Assembly (NCBI GenBank): GCA_030265145.1 | Contig: JARBES010000117.1 | Location: 5,733,202 to 5,767,669 of the forward strand | Direction of reading: 5' to 3' | DNA: 34,468 bases | From: Strongylocentrotus pallidus | Taxonomy: Eukaryota; Echinodermata; Echinoidea; Camarodonta; Strongylocentrotidae | Shown: one piece after another, positions 1 to 13,900 of the stretch | How positions within the stretch are numbered: position 1 is the first letter of the stretch | How the letters are laid out: every line of letters begins with the position of its first letter | Made by a program: the position numbers and the translations under genes | Notes under the pieces: model-generated | What the model saw: the letters and a program-made list of their open reading frames with translations, nothing else | Database searches by the model: none | Told to the model about the DNA's origin: nothing

Positions 1-512
1 GGAGGGAGAACCAAAGGAAGAAGAATCAAAAGATCAAAACAAAGAAGAGGAAAAGGAGAATGAAAAGACTTCCATTGGGAATGATGAGGGGAAGGAAGAA
101 AAGAAGAAGAAGAAAGAAAAGACTACTGTTGGTGACGATGATGATGATGGGAAGAAGAAGAAGGAAAAGACAATTGTTGGAGATGTTGACGAAGAGAAGG
201 AAGAAAATATTGCCGTTGGTGATGATGATGGGAAGAAGGAAAACAAGAAGAAAAAGGAAAAGACATCTCTTGCCAAAGACAAGAAAGATAAAGATGATGG
301 AGAGAAAGATCAAAAGAGCTCAAAGAAGGACAAGAAGGATAAGAAAAGCAAATCAAAGGATGAAAAAGAAATAGAAGACATCAAGATTGATGACCCTGCG
401 ATCACCAAGGCTACTTTTGATCACCTGCTGCCGAACAGAACCTATGTTCTGAAAATCTTTTCTCTCAACGGGGAGAAGAAGAGTGAGAGAGTTAAACTTA
501 CTGGCAAAACAG
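1..512 (+). CDS. Exon 1 (partial): KEKE-rich insert and C-terminal half of FN3-A
   Basis: Open from base 2 in the frame of codons at 2, 5, 8 and so on, to the donor GTTAGT after base 512 (phase 1). The first ~120 codons are almost wholly Lys, Glu and Asp. They include an imperfect repeat of the type KEKT-x-VG-(D)n-GKKK seen about four times. The last ~45 codons are the FN3 E, F and G strands: ATFDHLLPNRTYVLKIFSLNG, then KKSERVKLTGKT. The N-terminal FN3 strands (the W and TGYRV parts) must lie upstream of the window. The ATG at base 60 is in another frame and is not a start. The same insert position recurs in FN3-C to FN3-F. Confidence 0.9.
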
Positions 513-1888
513 GTTAGTGTTTCATTTGATCATTTTGTATTAAAAAGTTGGATAGTCTGTTGAAAGTAGGGGGTACAGCTTCTGTAATTTACAACAACAA
601 CAAATCATCTTTTATTTTTTAAATATTCATGCTTGAAAAAAAAAAAGGGGTTCCCCAAATTAGACTTTTGAGAATGAACATATACATGGAAGTGTTTTGG
701 TGGATTTTGTTAACTGTTTGCAATAAGGAATTGTGACAAAATCAAACAAATGTACATAAATGTTAATTCCAATATTTACATTTAACCTGATAATGATATG
801 CAATGAACTGTTGACAGTGCATAAATATATGTGGGAAAACTATACAATGAATATTTTGAAGATTGAGCGTGTGACAAAGATAAGGCCGAATACCTCTGAA
901 AATATGTGTATACTCTTTTTGACTCATATATATTTTAATTTATTTGTCTCTGTTTATCTTCCCATGTTTCTCACTTTCAGCCAAGGAAGAGAAGAAAGGT
1001 ATAGAGACATCTTGAAGATGAAACTTTAACAACCAACTTTGAAGTAGTCTGCTCTTGGAATGAAGTGATAATTGTTGCACAAGTACTAACTTTATTTAGG
1101 CTAATCGCCAAGTTGTGAATAAAGGGAAATCCAACCCTTGTAATATTTTCATTTTTATAAAAGCAGAAAAATAATATAAACAGAGTGGCGAAAGTTTGAA
1201 ATGAATTGGACCAATAATAAGAAAGTTATGGATGTTTGAAATATGGGATCATATGGGATCCAGTGTCATGCATTTTAGACAAATTGAAAGTGTTGTAATG
1301 TTGTTTGTTGGAACAAATGGGAAAAGTTGTCTGCCACTACATGTACATCACACATGCATTATGGATTCGACCAATTTAAAGAGCCCATACCTGTAGTGAT
1401 TACAACTTTAAAAATGTCATAACGTTCTCTTTTTTTAGACAATTTCATTCAAAATTTCACCAGTCTACTTCTCTGATTTTTCTGCTTTCCTCTAGTAGTC
1501 CTCGAGTCCTCGAGTAGTTTGCTATCAAGATTTGATTTCCCTTCAGGGATGCCAGTTTTCAGGCAATAGCCTTAATTCAGGCCCTGGCGGGTTATTTTCA
1601 GACCATACATGTAGTTTAGGCTTATTTGTGTACAAAATAGCTCATTCTAGGTGATTTTCAGGCCCTCTGATCAGTTCTAACTGGCATACATGTACCTGTC
1701 CCTTTAATAATGATACTAATGATGATGGTGATGATGATTATTACTGTTTTGGGGGTATATACATTGTACATGTACACCATGTATGAAATGCCCCACATTG
1801 CACAAGGAGTGAAGTGATTTATGCACTTTTAAAAAGAAAATGGTTAGTACTTTGTAATGACTTTTGTGTTCAGGGATAGGAGGATAGG

Positions 1889-1926
<38 letters not shown>

Positions 1927-4900
1927 GGGGGGGGGGGGATAAAACAGGTAGTATATGAACTGTTAAAATCAAGTTTAGAATCAAGTTCACATTGCACAAG
2001 GAGTGAAGTGATTGATGCACCATTACTAACAAAACTTTGAGTAAATATGAGGAATTCTGTAATTAAGGAGAGCAGGAGAGATAAACCAGAGAGATAGAGG
2101 AGGGAGAGGGAGGGAGAGAAAGAGAGTGAGAGAAAGAGGGGAGGGAGACAGGAGACGGACAGAGAGGGAAAAAATAGAGTAGAACTTGTACAGAGGGAGT
2201 ATGTTAAAGAGAGAGGGAGGGAGTGAGAGAGACTGCTCATGAATTAACATTAATTTTCCAGATTCTTTCAATGATGTATTTGTACACTGTATTCTTATTG
2301 ATGTACATGTACATGTTCATAATTTTACATGTTGAATAAGAAAAAGATTTGAAGAATATTAAAGGTACACTATGCAATAATGTTTACTTGACTTAAAATT
2401 CTTTTGTATAATTGGTTTTGTGGAATGTATGACCATTGGCATACTTAGCCAGGCTTTGTTTTATATCTGTGTTCCATTTTATGAATTTCAAATTTTGATT
2501 TTTGATTTTTGGTTCTTGGTTCATTATATACACTATTACACTGTAATCATTTTTTTCTTTCTTTTTCAATCCAAGGTTTATATGCTCCGTTGAGTATTTT
2601 TTGTAAAACGAAAAGTCTGTAAATAGTTGGATTAATCACTCAGATATTTTTCCCATAAATTTTGCAAGCTCCCACAAAGCAAATGGACGAGGATGAAGCA
2701 GCAAGAACAATCCAGAAGAACTATAAGAACTTTAAATCAAAGAAGAAAAAGAAAACACCAGGTTGGAAAGAGCACTGACTAAAACCAAAAGCACTATTAG
2801 GCTTAGATGACAGTCTTGTGATGATCACCGGAACTTTTCATATCAGACTGCGCACAACTAACATATCTTTCCTTTGTCAGAAAGATTCCCTTATATTTAA
2901 GGTCTACATGTACAGATTTTCTGTTAACATATATTTATGTTCAATATTTGTTTCACAACAAATAATATGTGTAGAATAAATGTAAAAATGTACATATACT
3001 TGGTCCATCTCTATATTTCTTGCCTGTCTTTAATTTTTTCTCCAGGTTTAACAATGTTTTTGTTGTTATTTTATGATTGAATCTGGGATGAATTCAGTCA
3101 GTTTCATAATCCTTGAGTACCTGTATATAGATTTGAAATATGAGATATCACATGAATATGCACACACAAGTACACATGTATGTGTATACAGTACAGTACC
3201 TTCATGTACATTGTATATTCACTCTAGTAAAAAGCCTTTAATAATACTTCACTCCTACAGGTTCTCTTATTCTAATCCTGATACTTCTGTTATATCTCAT
3301 TTTGTCTGAATTTCCATGACTTCTACATTGTATACACAATTTCTCTTCTGTTAAATCTACCTGAGTCAATAATAAATACTATACTACATACTACTTTTCT
3401 TTAAATCATCCTGTATGTATACTCTGCAGTACTGTAAATCTCTTTTTTAAATACCAATGTTGTGATTTTCTCTCTTTGCCAAGGGTACATTATTGAAATA
3501 TTTAGAACTTTTTTTCTCCTTGTTTGTACATGTACTGAGTAAAGACGCACTTACAGATAGATATACATGTACAGTATATAAAACACATGTATGTATCTAT
3601 TGTGCTTATATGTAGATCTTTGAGGAGAAAAATAAATGATTACTCAGTCATGACTTGGAGAAACTATTTACCATGCAGTGATGTGCCATTTAACTGGTTT
3701 CCTAAATTATGCAGTAACAAAATGTATCATCATGCATATTCCATGAGTTCTATTCTTCTCTTACAATTCAGAATCGGAAAGCAACCAGGTCAAAGATCCC
3801 AAGGCCGAATCAACCCTTGACACCATCCAGCTGACCTGGGTCAAGCCTGAGGGAGAGGTCACAGGTTACAGGGTCGTGTGCGAGCCCAAGGGAGGTGAAA
3901 GGTCAGAGGTCAGGCTGGATGGAGGGGATGAGACGTCTCATGGGCTGACTGGTCTAGTGGCAGGGAGAGAACATGAGATGGAGATCTATACTGTGAATGG
4001 AGAGAAGGAGTCAGAGAAAGTCACCATCAAGAAATTCACAAGTAAGTTTTTATATTCCAAATACTATATTTATCATTGAGCAAGTTCAAATTATTTTGCA
4101 TCATAAGTTATCACCTACAGTGCAGACCAAAGAATTTAGTATAGATCTTTTGATTTTATGGAGTTTATGCTCCCATTGTGGTTTATATGAAATATCAAGG
4201 ATTATGATTACATCTACATGTATGCTTCAACACTAATTAGGTTCATTAATCCATTATACTTGGTAATGTTTTGGACACAAAACCAAATACCTTGACAGAT
4301 AACAAGTAGTTGCATGTACATGTACATGTACCATATAATTCAATGTCTGTGATTAATTTTTTGTCCCTGCTATTTTATCAACTCATCCAGGAAATTAATT
4401 GCTGAATGTAACTTTAAGCTATGCTTTAGTGCTTCTTTATCATCGACAGCCATGTAAATCCTGGCATAAAGTCAGTAAAAGTTTTCAAAACGTATTATCA
4501 TGTAGAGGCTTTAATCATTAAACATTTACCAGAATGAAATAGAGTTCTACATAAAGTTTATGAAATGTATTTAGTAGTAGTCGTTTACATGAAGCTGCTT
4601 TTTAGCAACCACCTGTTTAGACCACATTTTCTGTTTTCCTTGAATAATGTTAACTCATTGAAATATGTAAAATGACTTAGAGGCCACCTGTCAATTAATA
4701 CTTTTCTTGTCTCAGTTGAGAGGTCTTTATAATACACATTTTTAGTTTGTTCTTAGTATTCTTTTCTCCATCTCATTTTGTTCTTACTCCATTCACAGGG
4801 CCACACCCCGCCGTGGAACCAAAGATTGAAGAGACTGGCTCCAACAAGCTCAAAGTTTGCTGGTCCCCACCCTCTGAAGGTGAACACACTGGTTACAGAG

Positions 4901-7900
4901 TAGAGTGGAAGTCTAAAGATGGAAGCAGCGAAGAGAAGGAGAAGAAAGATGAAGAGAAAGAAGAAGGTATGTTAATGAAAATCATTGGAAAATCAAATTA
5001 AATCAAAGTGATTTCCACTTTCATTCCACACTACTTTGTGAGTCTTGTGCATCCTCTGACACCTAGCTGGTTTAGGAAAAAGATATATTTTTAATATTGA
5101 AGGCATGCAAGCACCAATTGCAAGCTATTTAATATTGTTTTCACAAGGTGTCACAGCCATCCAAACACACTCGTTCATTATATATCTAATCTTTTCAATG
5201 TCACTGCTTTACAGGCGAACACCAAAGTTACGGCAATATTTTTTGTATGAAAGCAGGACAGTCACATTATCAAGTATTGAGAAATATTATTAAGTGTTTG
5301 GCATTTTCATGGAAGAAATATTTTATTCTAAATAATCTGACCTGTGTCATTTCAAATTGACATATTATACATTCTGTGATCATTTCGTTTTGGGGTTGTT
5401 ACAGTAAACAGGAGTTCTGAGCGATTTAGCACCGAAAAACACCCCCCAAAAAGTCTTTTGGAGGAATTACTGTACATTCATGAAAAGAGATTGGTGTATA
5501 GTTTTACAAAATAAATGAAATGTGAACAAATTGGTGCAAGGAAATCAATTATTTCAATACCTGATCCATAAAGAGTCCCTGTAGCTGATAAGGGAAAAAT
5601 ATAATGACAAAATTTTGTGTGCAGTATTAATGGAAATCACAGTTGTAGTTGAAACTTACATTACAATCAGTATGATGCAAATTTGGCAGTTTACAGTATT
5701 CAATGAGTAACAAAAGTTCAAGAATTCTCCTTACTTTTCTGATATTTCTCAAGCACATATAGTGTATATTATTTTTTTCCTAAACATTCTGCGTATGATC
5801 ACTGCAACTTTTTGGTGAAAGTTTTCCTTTCCTTTTTACGACTGCCTGGCTATCAAGCTCACTTTCATCACTAATGCATATTTTCTGTGAACCACACATG
5901 CAATCAGAAGAGATCGATATTGATTTGGATGATCCCGAAACTGAAAAAGCTGCTCTGAAAATACAGCAGCAGTTTAAGAAGTTTAAGATGAAGAAGGGAC
6001 CAGCGAAGCCAGGTACAGGTAGTGTGAATGAGTTAGACCAGAACAGAGCATGATTGCTTTAATTCAGTTTGTCATTAGCAATTCATTTGATTGTTTCCAT
6101 TTATAATAACGGTGTACTCTATCACTATGTCATATGAAGTACATGAATGTGCCTAACATAGGTTCATATTTTTTATACATTTTTAGCTTTCCTTTACTAA
6201 ATCAAATGGCCATTTTCGTAATGTAATCAAATTTAATTATGCATAAGTCTTTGCCATGCACCATGCATAAGTGCCATGTTACATATATTATTTCATTCAC
6301 CTGTTACGAATTATTGCATTTTAATAGTCAGAATGCAAGTTGCATACATAACGTATTAAGTAGGACAAGCCATAAGTATGTCCTTCATAACAAAAATTAA
6401 TGTACGCAATTCGCATTATGACTATTTAAATACAATAATTGATAGCAGGTGAATAAAATAATTTGTAACATACATGTACATGTATGTACTTAACCTGTTG
6501 ATTATTGAATTCTCTCATTCCCATAAGCTTAATACAGGGACCACTCGGTTCCAGTAGACAATGGGTTAATAAAGACTTATGCATTAAATTTGATTAAATT
6601 ATGAAAATGGTCTATTGTCCCCTTTTGAGAACATTTTTTTAAAAATTTTATATTCATAACATTTTATTGTTTTCTTCATGTTTTCCTCCTTTTCCTGTCA
6701 ATTTCATAGATCTTTAAAACAAAATTCATTCATCCATTCTTCTGTTATAATTAACCTTCATATTTAATTGTTTGCCGTGGTACCAACATCATCCCCATTT
6801 ATCAAATTATTTTTTAATTGAAAGTACATTGTACATGCATAATATGCATGTTTGACATTTTTTGCCCTTCGTTTATCTTTCTGTATTTCCTCCCTTTCTC
6901 GATTCCCATTTTTATTTTTATTCCCTTTTTTTAAATTCCTTTTTTCCTCCTGGCTAATACTGTGTGTACATGGAATTGATGTACATGTTCTTATTTTTTG
7001 TCTTCTACATGTATCCTTTGACTTTTACTCTACTAACACACATCATATTTTTCTCTCTGCTTCTCTCTCCTTCCTGTTCTTTATCATATGTCCTGGTTGT
7101 CTAATTATAGGCCCTTTTTATATTCATTTATCTATTTTCCTTTTTTTTTCATTTCCTTTTCTTATTTGTTTCAGTGCTGTTCGCCTACTTTTCTTTTCAT
7201 TATTTTCCTTTTATTTCATTTCTATTTTGTATGACACTTCCTCCTACTTAATTTAGTATTATTTCATTTCTTTATTCCTCTTTATTCTTTGTCTTCTGCT
7301 TTCCTCTGTTTTAATCTCTTTTATAGGAGCCTTCCCTTTTTACCAACTTAATATTTTGTGAAGTTACTACATAATCTCTTTTAAAAACTTAATCCATTTC
7401 ATGCTTCCCCTTATATTTGAGATTGTTAGAGTCATCATGTTTCTGCTAGATTTCTCATTAATATGGTAGTTCCATTTGATTTTTTCCCTGTTTAATTTTT
7501 GTGAGTGTACATTGTAGTCCCCATTGGGTATATGCTTTTCCATATTAGTACATGTACATGTACATGTAGGTGGCCTTACAGGTAAATATCACAAGGAAAG
7601 ATGGTACATGCTAATGTAAATGCATACAACAGTTATCTTTTCTTTGTTCAAGTGAAAGTTGTCAACATACATTGTACAGAAAATACAGTAATCAAACAAT
7701 TTTGCATGCCAATGTGTACTTGCATGTTAGTGTGATATTGTGTATTAATTATATTTATACATTGTATACATGCATGTACATCGTATGAAAACAAGTAATG
7801 GAACAACAGCAAGTCTGTCCTCAGTTGGAAGAGGAGAGGGAAGGGGTGGGGAGGGATGGGAGAAGGCATAGTCTGATGGGTGTCATGTGTCCCCTGCATT

Positions 7901-10900
7901 ACATACCTTAAAAGCCACTCTACAGTGTTGGGAACCCCAAAATCCCAAGAAATTTGATAGCAAAATTTTACTTGAATTGTATCATAATGTGAAAGAGGAT
8001 TTCTTTTAAGACACATTTCTGTAAGGAATTCTTTTAAGACACATTTCTGAAAGGATTTTCAAAAGAAATTTGTTTGAAGTCGAATATTGATGAAAGAATA
8101 CTATTATTAAGAATACAAAATTTAGGTTTTCTGAGTGCAAGAAAAAACCCAAATTATATGTATTCTTTTATCAATATTTGTCTTCAAACAATTTTTTTGT
8201 GGGAAATCTTTACAGAAATGTGTCTTAAATGACATCCTCTCTCACATTGTGATACAATTTAAGTGAAATTTTGCCATAAAATTTTAGGACCCTAACACTT
8301 CAAGTTCATGAGCATGTAACATATGACCCATGTTCATATACATGTAAGAAAGCAGAAAGAATGACAATTCAGACATGTATGAATCTAAATGTCGCTTTTT
8401 TTTCTGCTGGTAGACCCTAAGAAGAAGAAGGATGAAAAGAAGAAGGAGAAGGAGGATGACAAGAAGAAAGAGAAGGATGATAAGAAGAAGGAGAAGAAGG
8501 AAGACAAGAAGAAAGAAGACGAGGGATCGAAGGAGGTTGGAGCTGATGAAACAAGTCTTGAAGTGACTGGTCTCAAGCCTAGTCACCCCTATGACATCAC
8601 CATTTGTGCTTTAGCCGGACCAGAGTGTAGTGAACCTGCTAAAACAGAAGCAACAACAAGTAAGTCTTATCCAAAAATATCCATTATATGATCTTAAATT
8701 TGTTAAATATTTGATTTGATTTGATTTGATTTGGTTTCATTTGATTTGATTTGAACTGGTTTATTGATTGAAAAACATATACATTCAAAAACGCAACCAA
8801 AGGTTGAAACAAATTGACTTTACAAAAGATTAAAATCACATTAAAATAGAATTCATTGAAAATTGATTAGATAAAATAAAAATGCAGTAATATACACAGT
8901 AATATACAAAGAAGGAAAAATATATTGCACACAAAATAATTAACAAGGAAATGAAAGAGCAGACGAGATACAGCTTGAAATAGAAAAAGAGGGAGAAATT
9001 TACATGTACCTGTAGGTGAAGTACTCAAACAATTTAACATAGAACAGTGTTATTACAGTGACAGATGGAGGCTCAGTGGTAGAGCAATACTCCAACAACA
9101 TGAACCTGTACATGTAGGAACTCCTTGGTTTGAAACCCCGTAGATGCAAAAGTCTGTTTGAGTCAGGCATTAATCCTCATAATGGATAATGATGGCAAAA
9201 ATAATGTACACAAAGGCAAATAAGCTGTAGAGTCTGTTACATAAATATATGAATAACACTGCGCCACAATCAAATCATTAAACATTATCAAATAAATTAA
9301 TGTAAGCTCAATAGTTCCATAGGAGCCAAAAGGGCATAACAAAAAAAGGCTCTATATACAAATGATTGAGTTAAAACCCTTCTGGCTTCCAGGAGACAGT
9401 ACATGTATGTGTACTCTGTTAGGCACTGTGAGCATCCCTTTGGATATGTTTCTTTCTTATCATGTACATGTACATTTACAATCATTCAGTATGTCTCCCT
9501 TGAAGAAATCCCATAGTTGTATCGTTGACCTCATTGAACTATTACTGCATTGTTGTACTGTGTGTAATACATGTAGTACATGAATGTCCACATATCATAT
9601 CATGAATACACCTTCCATAATTTTTGCAAGCTCCCAAAAATCAGATGGACGAGGATGAAGCAGCAAGAACAATCCAGAAGAACTATAAGAACTTTAAGTC
9701 AAAGAAGAAAAAGAAAACACCAGGTTGGAAAGAGCACTGACTAATTACAAAACTAATATTACATCTCATTTTTCTAGTTTTGCTAACAAAAAAAGATATG
9801 ATTAACTGCCTACACTGTATTTCAATGCAACCCAGACCAGTCTTTAGCATCTATGGCATTTTTAATCACGAAACATCATGAAGCACAAGTACAAGTTCAC
9901 TGACATCTCATTAAAACACATGTTGATTTTGATACCCGTGTTTTAATGGGATGTCGCCAACCTTGTAGTTACGATGGTTTCTTGAAACGATGCCCACATT
10001 AACAAAATTGTCTTGTAGTCTAATTTGTATCGACAGTTCAAGAAAAGAACGTATTACTTTTGATTTAACTGCAACTTTTTATAGAACAGCATTGCCATTT
10101 CAACAGTCACCACAGTCGTCAGAGTATATCGTCGCCTGGCTGGCAGAAGGGCGTTAGCTCGAATTTCAGGTCAATAATGAAATTTTAAGCAGAAGGGCGT
10201 TAGCACTAAATCGCCTCAAACTTTTATAAAACTGACTTATTTCCGAGAAAAAAATTGTGGCCGTGTTCTACTACAACATTTCTATTCGTCTTTAATGTAT
10301 TAAACCAATTTTTCGGGACGGAAAGCAGTTTAAATATAAAACAAATCTTTAAATGCGATTAATTCTAAAAGTAGTTTTCAATTCGCTCGTGCGCTAACGC
10401 CCTTCTGCCACCCGGCCGACGATATGTGTATTTAAGATTAACCCATGAAATGTAGATATCTAAGCACAATGCAATAATTTCTTCACTAATACAAACCCTG
10501 TATTATACGTATTTGTGTGGTATGAGTGACTAATGCACAGGTTTCCATTGATGTGTAATATTCACTTCTAACAAATGCAATGAATGGTCTCGTTAGCACC
10601 TAGCCCAGTTGTAGATCCGGAGATTGAGCCGACCCATGATGTCATCACATTGTCATGGCAACACCCTGATGGTCCGAGGACTGGCTACAGGGTCACCCTG
10701 ACCAAGGTGGTTGTTGATGTCGACGATGAGAAGGAGAACGATGAGGACCTTAATCCTCCCGCTAAGGTGGAGGACGACAACCTTCATCCTCCTGCTAAGG
10801 AGGACGATGGCAACCCTAATTCTCTCGCTAAGGAGGATCCTAATCCTCTCGCTAAGGAGGATAATGACAACCCTAATCCTCTCGATAAGGAGGACGATGA

Positions 10901-13900
10901 CAACCCTAATCCTCTCGCTAAGGAGGATGATGACGACCCTATTCCTCCCGCTAAAGAGGACGATGACAATCCTCCGACTCCTACAGAGGAGGGTATTGCT
11001 GAGCCAGAAATCAGAGAGCTGGAGGCAGAGGAGACTGGTGTTACCTTCTCAGGGTTGGAGTCTGGGGTAGAGTACACTGCTACCATTGTGACTCTGGATG
11101 GAGAGAGGGAGAGTGAAGGGGTCACCATTGAAGGAAAAACAACAGTCTTGGATTGTAAGTTGATATGCAAATATGGATATATATGGATATATAAATATAT
11201 ATATATATATATATATGGATATATAAATATGGATATATATGCACATGTGTAGATGTAAGATTTTGTATAGTTACCTATTAAAGTTTGCTTACAGTACTGT
11301 GTTGGTATAAAATTTACTGTTTACTTATGTCTCTAAAGCTGTCTTTAAATCAGACATGTACACGTACGACTAAACAACTATTCCGAACCGTGGTCACTTG
11401 CCAATGACCTGAAAAGTAGGGTGGCATATAGAAGCCTTGCAAGAAAGACTTTTTTCTTCCAGTAGAGAGAACATAAAGCACACAGACTTCTGTAACTCAC
11501 TGTGCACATTTTAATGCTAGTGCCCTGTATGACTAAGTCTTCAATGTTCTTTTCTCTTTACAGATCCCAAACCTCCAGAGAATCTGAGCACCGACTGCTC
11601 CTTCAAATCAATCTCAGTCTCGTGGACCAAACCAGAAGGTCCAGTCACAGGATACAAGATCACATGCACACCCCAGGGGCAGTCACCTGACCAGACTGAT
11701 GAAGCATCAGGTGACCAAGAACAGTCAGGTGATCTCAAGGCTGACAGTGAGACCGGGGAGCAGGGTGATGCAGAGAAAGAGGACAGGAAGGAGAAGCGCA
11801 AAGATGAGGATGAGATGCAGACCAATGGAGATAAGGAATCAAGTGATAAGTCAGGTGATCTGGGAGAGAAGTCAGGTGACAAGGCAGAGAAGTCAGGTGA
11901 CCAAGAAGAGAAGTCAGGTGATCTCCAGGCTGATAACAAGGCCATTGAGGAAGCTCAAGAGGGCCAAGAAGGAGAAGCTAAAAAGTCTGCTGACGAAAAG
12001 AAGGACAAAACAGACGATCAGGGAAAAGACAGTGATGACAAGCCTGTCAATCAGGACAAGGAAGCAGATGATGATGCCGCCGATCACAAAGAAAAGTCTG
12101 ATAACCCCGAAAAGGATTCTAAAGATAAAAGTTCAGAATCAGGAGAAGAGAACAAGGAAGACAAAACACCTGAAAATGAATCAGTAGACCAGTCACATGA
12201 CCCAAGAGCTGAATCAGGTGACCCAGGTGCCAAGGATGAAACCAAAGATGGAAAAGACAATGCAGAAGCCAACCAGGATTCTACTGCTGATTCGAATGAC
12301 AGTGGACAATCGGGAGACGGATCAGGTGATGGGTCACATGATGGATCACATGACCAGGTCAGTGAGTCTACGGCTGGTGATGAAGGTTACAAGTCAGGGT
12401 CAGACGAGGAAGAGGTCAGGATTGTAGACGCCGACAAGACGAGCTTGACCATCTCTGGTCTGAGGGCCAAGACCGCCTACACCATCACCATCATCACGCT
12501 CAACGGTCAGCTAGAGAGCGTGCAGGCCACGTTGGAGGCACAGACATTGGAGCCGGAGAGTGAGTCAAAGATTGCATGCAACTGTCAGGATCTTCACTTC
12601 ACTTTTGTTCATGTCATTCTTCTCTCATCTATACATATGTATATATTTCTGGGGCACCTACTGTCTCGATTTCATGGCAATATTGTATACTCGTCTGCAC
12701 ATGTCCTGAAAGTATGCGCTCTTTGGTAGTTTTCTTGTGAAGTCTAGCTGTGCAGGGCAGTAGTTTTCAAAGAAAAAGAACTAGATTCTGTTTAGTCTAT
12801 GTCTTTCGGCCTCATTATCGTTTGACTTTAAATGTATTTGTATTTCTTATTGTACCTTTACTTGTGTAAAACTTTTTATGATGTGTTCTCCACTACATTG
12901 TACATTATTCATGCATATTTTCATCTCTTATTGAGATTTGAATCAAATGTACACTGTACTTTATGCAATGTTTTTCAAATTTCCTCCAGAACTTTCCTTT
13001 AACTCTCGATTGTTGTTGCTTTTTTAATCTGCGTAGTTTTTTTTTGTTACTTTCGGTTCCAGTTTTTAGTCCAATGCATTTTTATATTTCATATCCAATG
13101 TATCATAACCATTGCTTTAACTCTTATCCTGCCATAATGAATACAGCCCAAAGCCACAGGCCTAATCCCCATTGTGCCAAGCCACAAATCCCCACTGTGC
13201 CAAGTTTATTTTGAGATAATCTGATGCAAGCGATGGTACAATCAATAGCACGTGCAAAGCACTCAGCACAGTACAATGGGCATGAACAATAACTGCTATT
13301 ACGAATGCGAGCAAACATGTATGAAGCAGCGAAGCGGTAGCTCGCTCGCGTGAATTAAGCAGCCAATCGATAGCACGTCTGAGTGTACAAAGCACTGTAA
13401 CGGTTGCGTGCATGCGGCCTTATGGCAGGATATGAGTTAATGTACAAGGTTCAAGATTTCATGTTCCATCATTTTGAAATGAACAATTATATGTTATTCA
13501 GTATACTAAAGAGAATATCTGTTTTCACCCAACCTTTATTTTCTAGCTCTACATCAGATCAACATGCTTTGTAATCATGCATTTTATTTTTAGAATAGCA
13601 CTTGAACTTTTTTTGTCCTTCTTAGCCTCGAGCATACATGCAATTCTCAAATGATATTCTTCTCTTTTGTTTTTTTCCCCTTTATGTTTTGTTGTTTTCT
13701 ATTACTTGACCATCTTCTAATATACATGTACACAACTTTATTATAATCACTTGCACTTTTTTTTTCCAAAGACAGTTGTGTAGTTTAATAGATGTAGATT
13801 ATACATGTGTGTGCATCAAAGAATAAAGAGACTGCCAAGCTGGCTCATAGAAATTAGAGAAGAAAGCAATGAATAATGAAGACAACAGTGGGAGAAAGAT

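Larger units (their letters stand above)
6013..8413 (+). other. Intron 6, containing two fold-back elements
   Basis: 2.4-kb intron. Hairpin elements are listed separately at 6207-6612 and 7925-8298. The stretch 6620-7500 is T-rich and gives the 134-codon frame at 6852-7256, judged non-coding because it has no domain and only hydrophobic/aromatic bias. A TACATGTA tract lies at 7548-7568. Confidence 0.55.
8660..9630 (+). other. Intron 7
   Basis: Starts with a (GATTT)n pentanucleotide run at 8704-8755. The A-rich stretch 8760-9000 has the look of a decayed retroelement tail, but I cannot assign it. A tRNA-like SINE is listed at 9060-9165. TACATGTA words occur near 9462-9476. Confidence 0.45.

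Noticed and set aside
26-374. Minus-strand and alternate-frame open frames over the first exon (26-313, 34-282, 123-356 minus; 60-374 plus)
   Set aside because: Shadows of the Lys/Glu-rich coding repeat. The frame of codons from base 2 leads into the FN3 strands and the donor at 512.
1716-2271. Ser/Leu/Pro-rich minus-strand frames
   Set aside because: Complement of GA microsatellites in intron 2.
6852-7256. 134-codon Phe/Leu/Ser-rich frame, possible membrane protein
   Set aside because: T-rich intron sequence, no recognisable family and no splice signals joining it to anything.
9060-9165. tRNA gene on plus strand
   Set aside because: Has A- and B-box-like words but no cloverleaf with paired acceptor and anticodon arms; called a SINE head. 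The same reasoning applies to 20885-21072 and 33255-33535 on the minus strand.
10784-11170. Minus-strand frame opposite exon 9
   Set aside because: Antisense shadow of the repeat-coding FN3-D exon.
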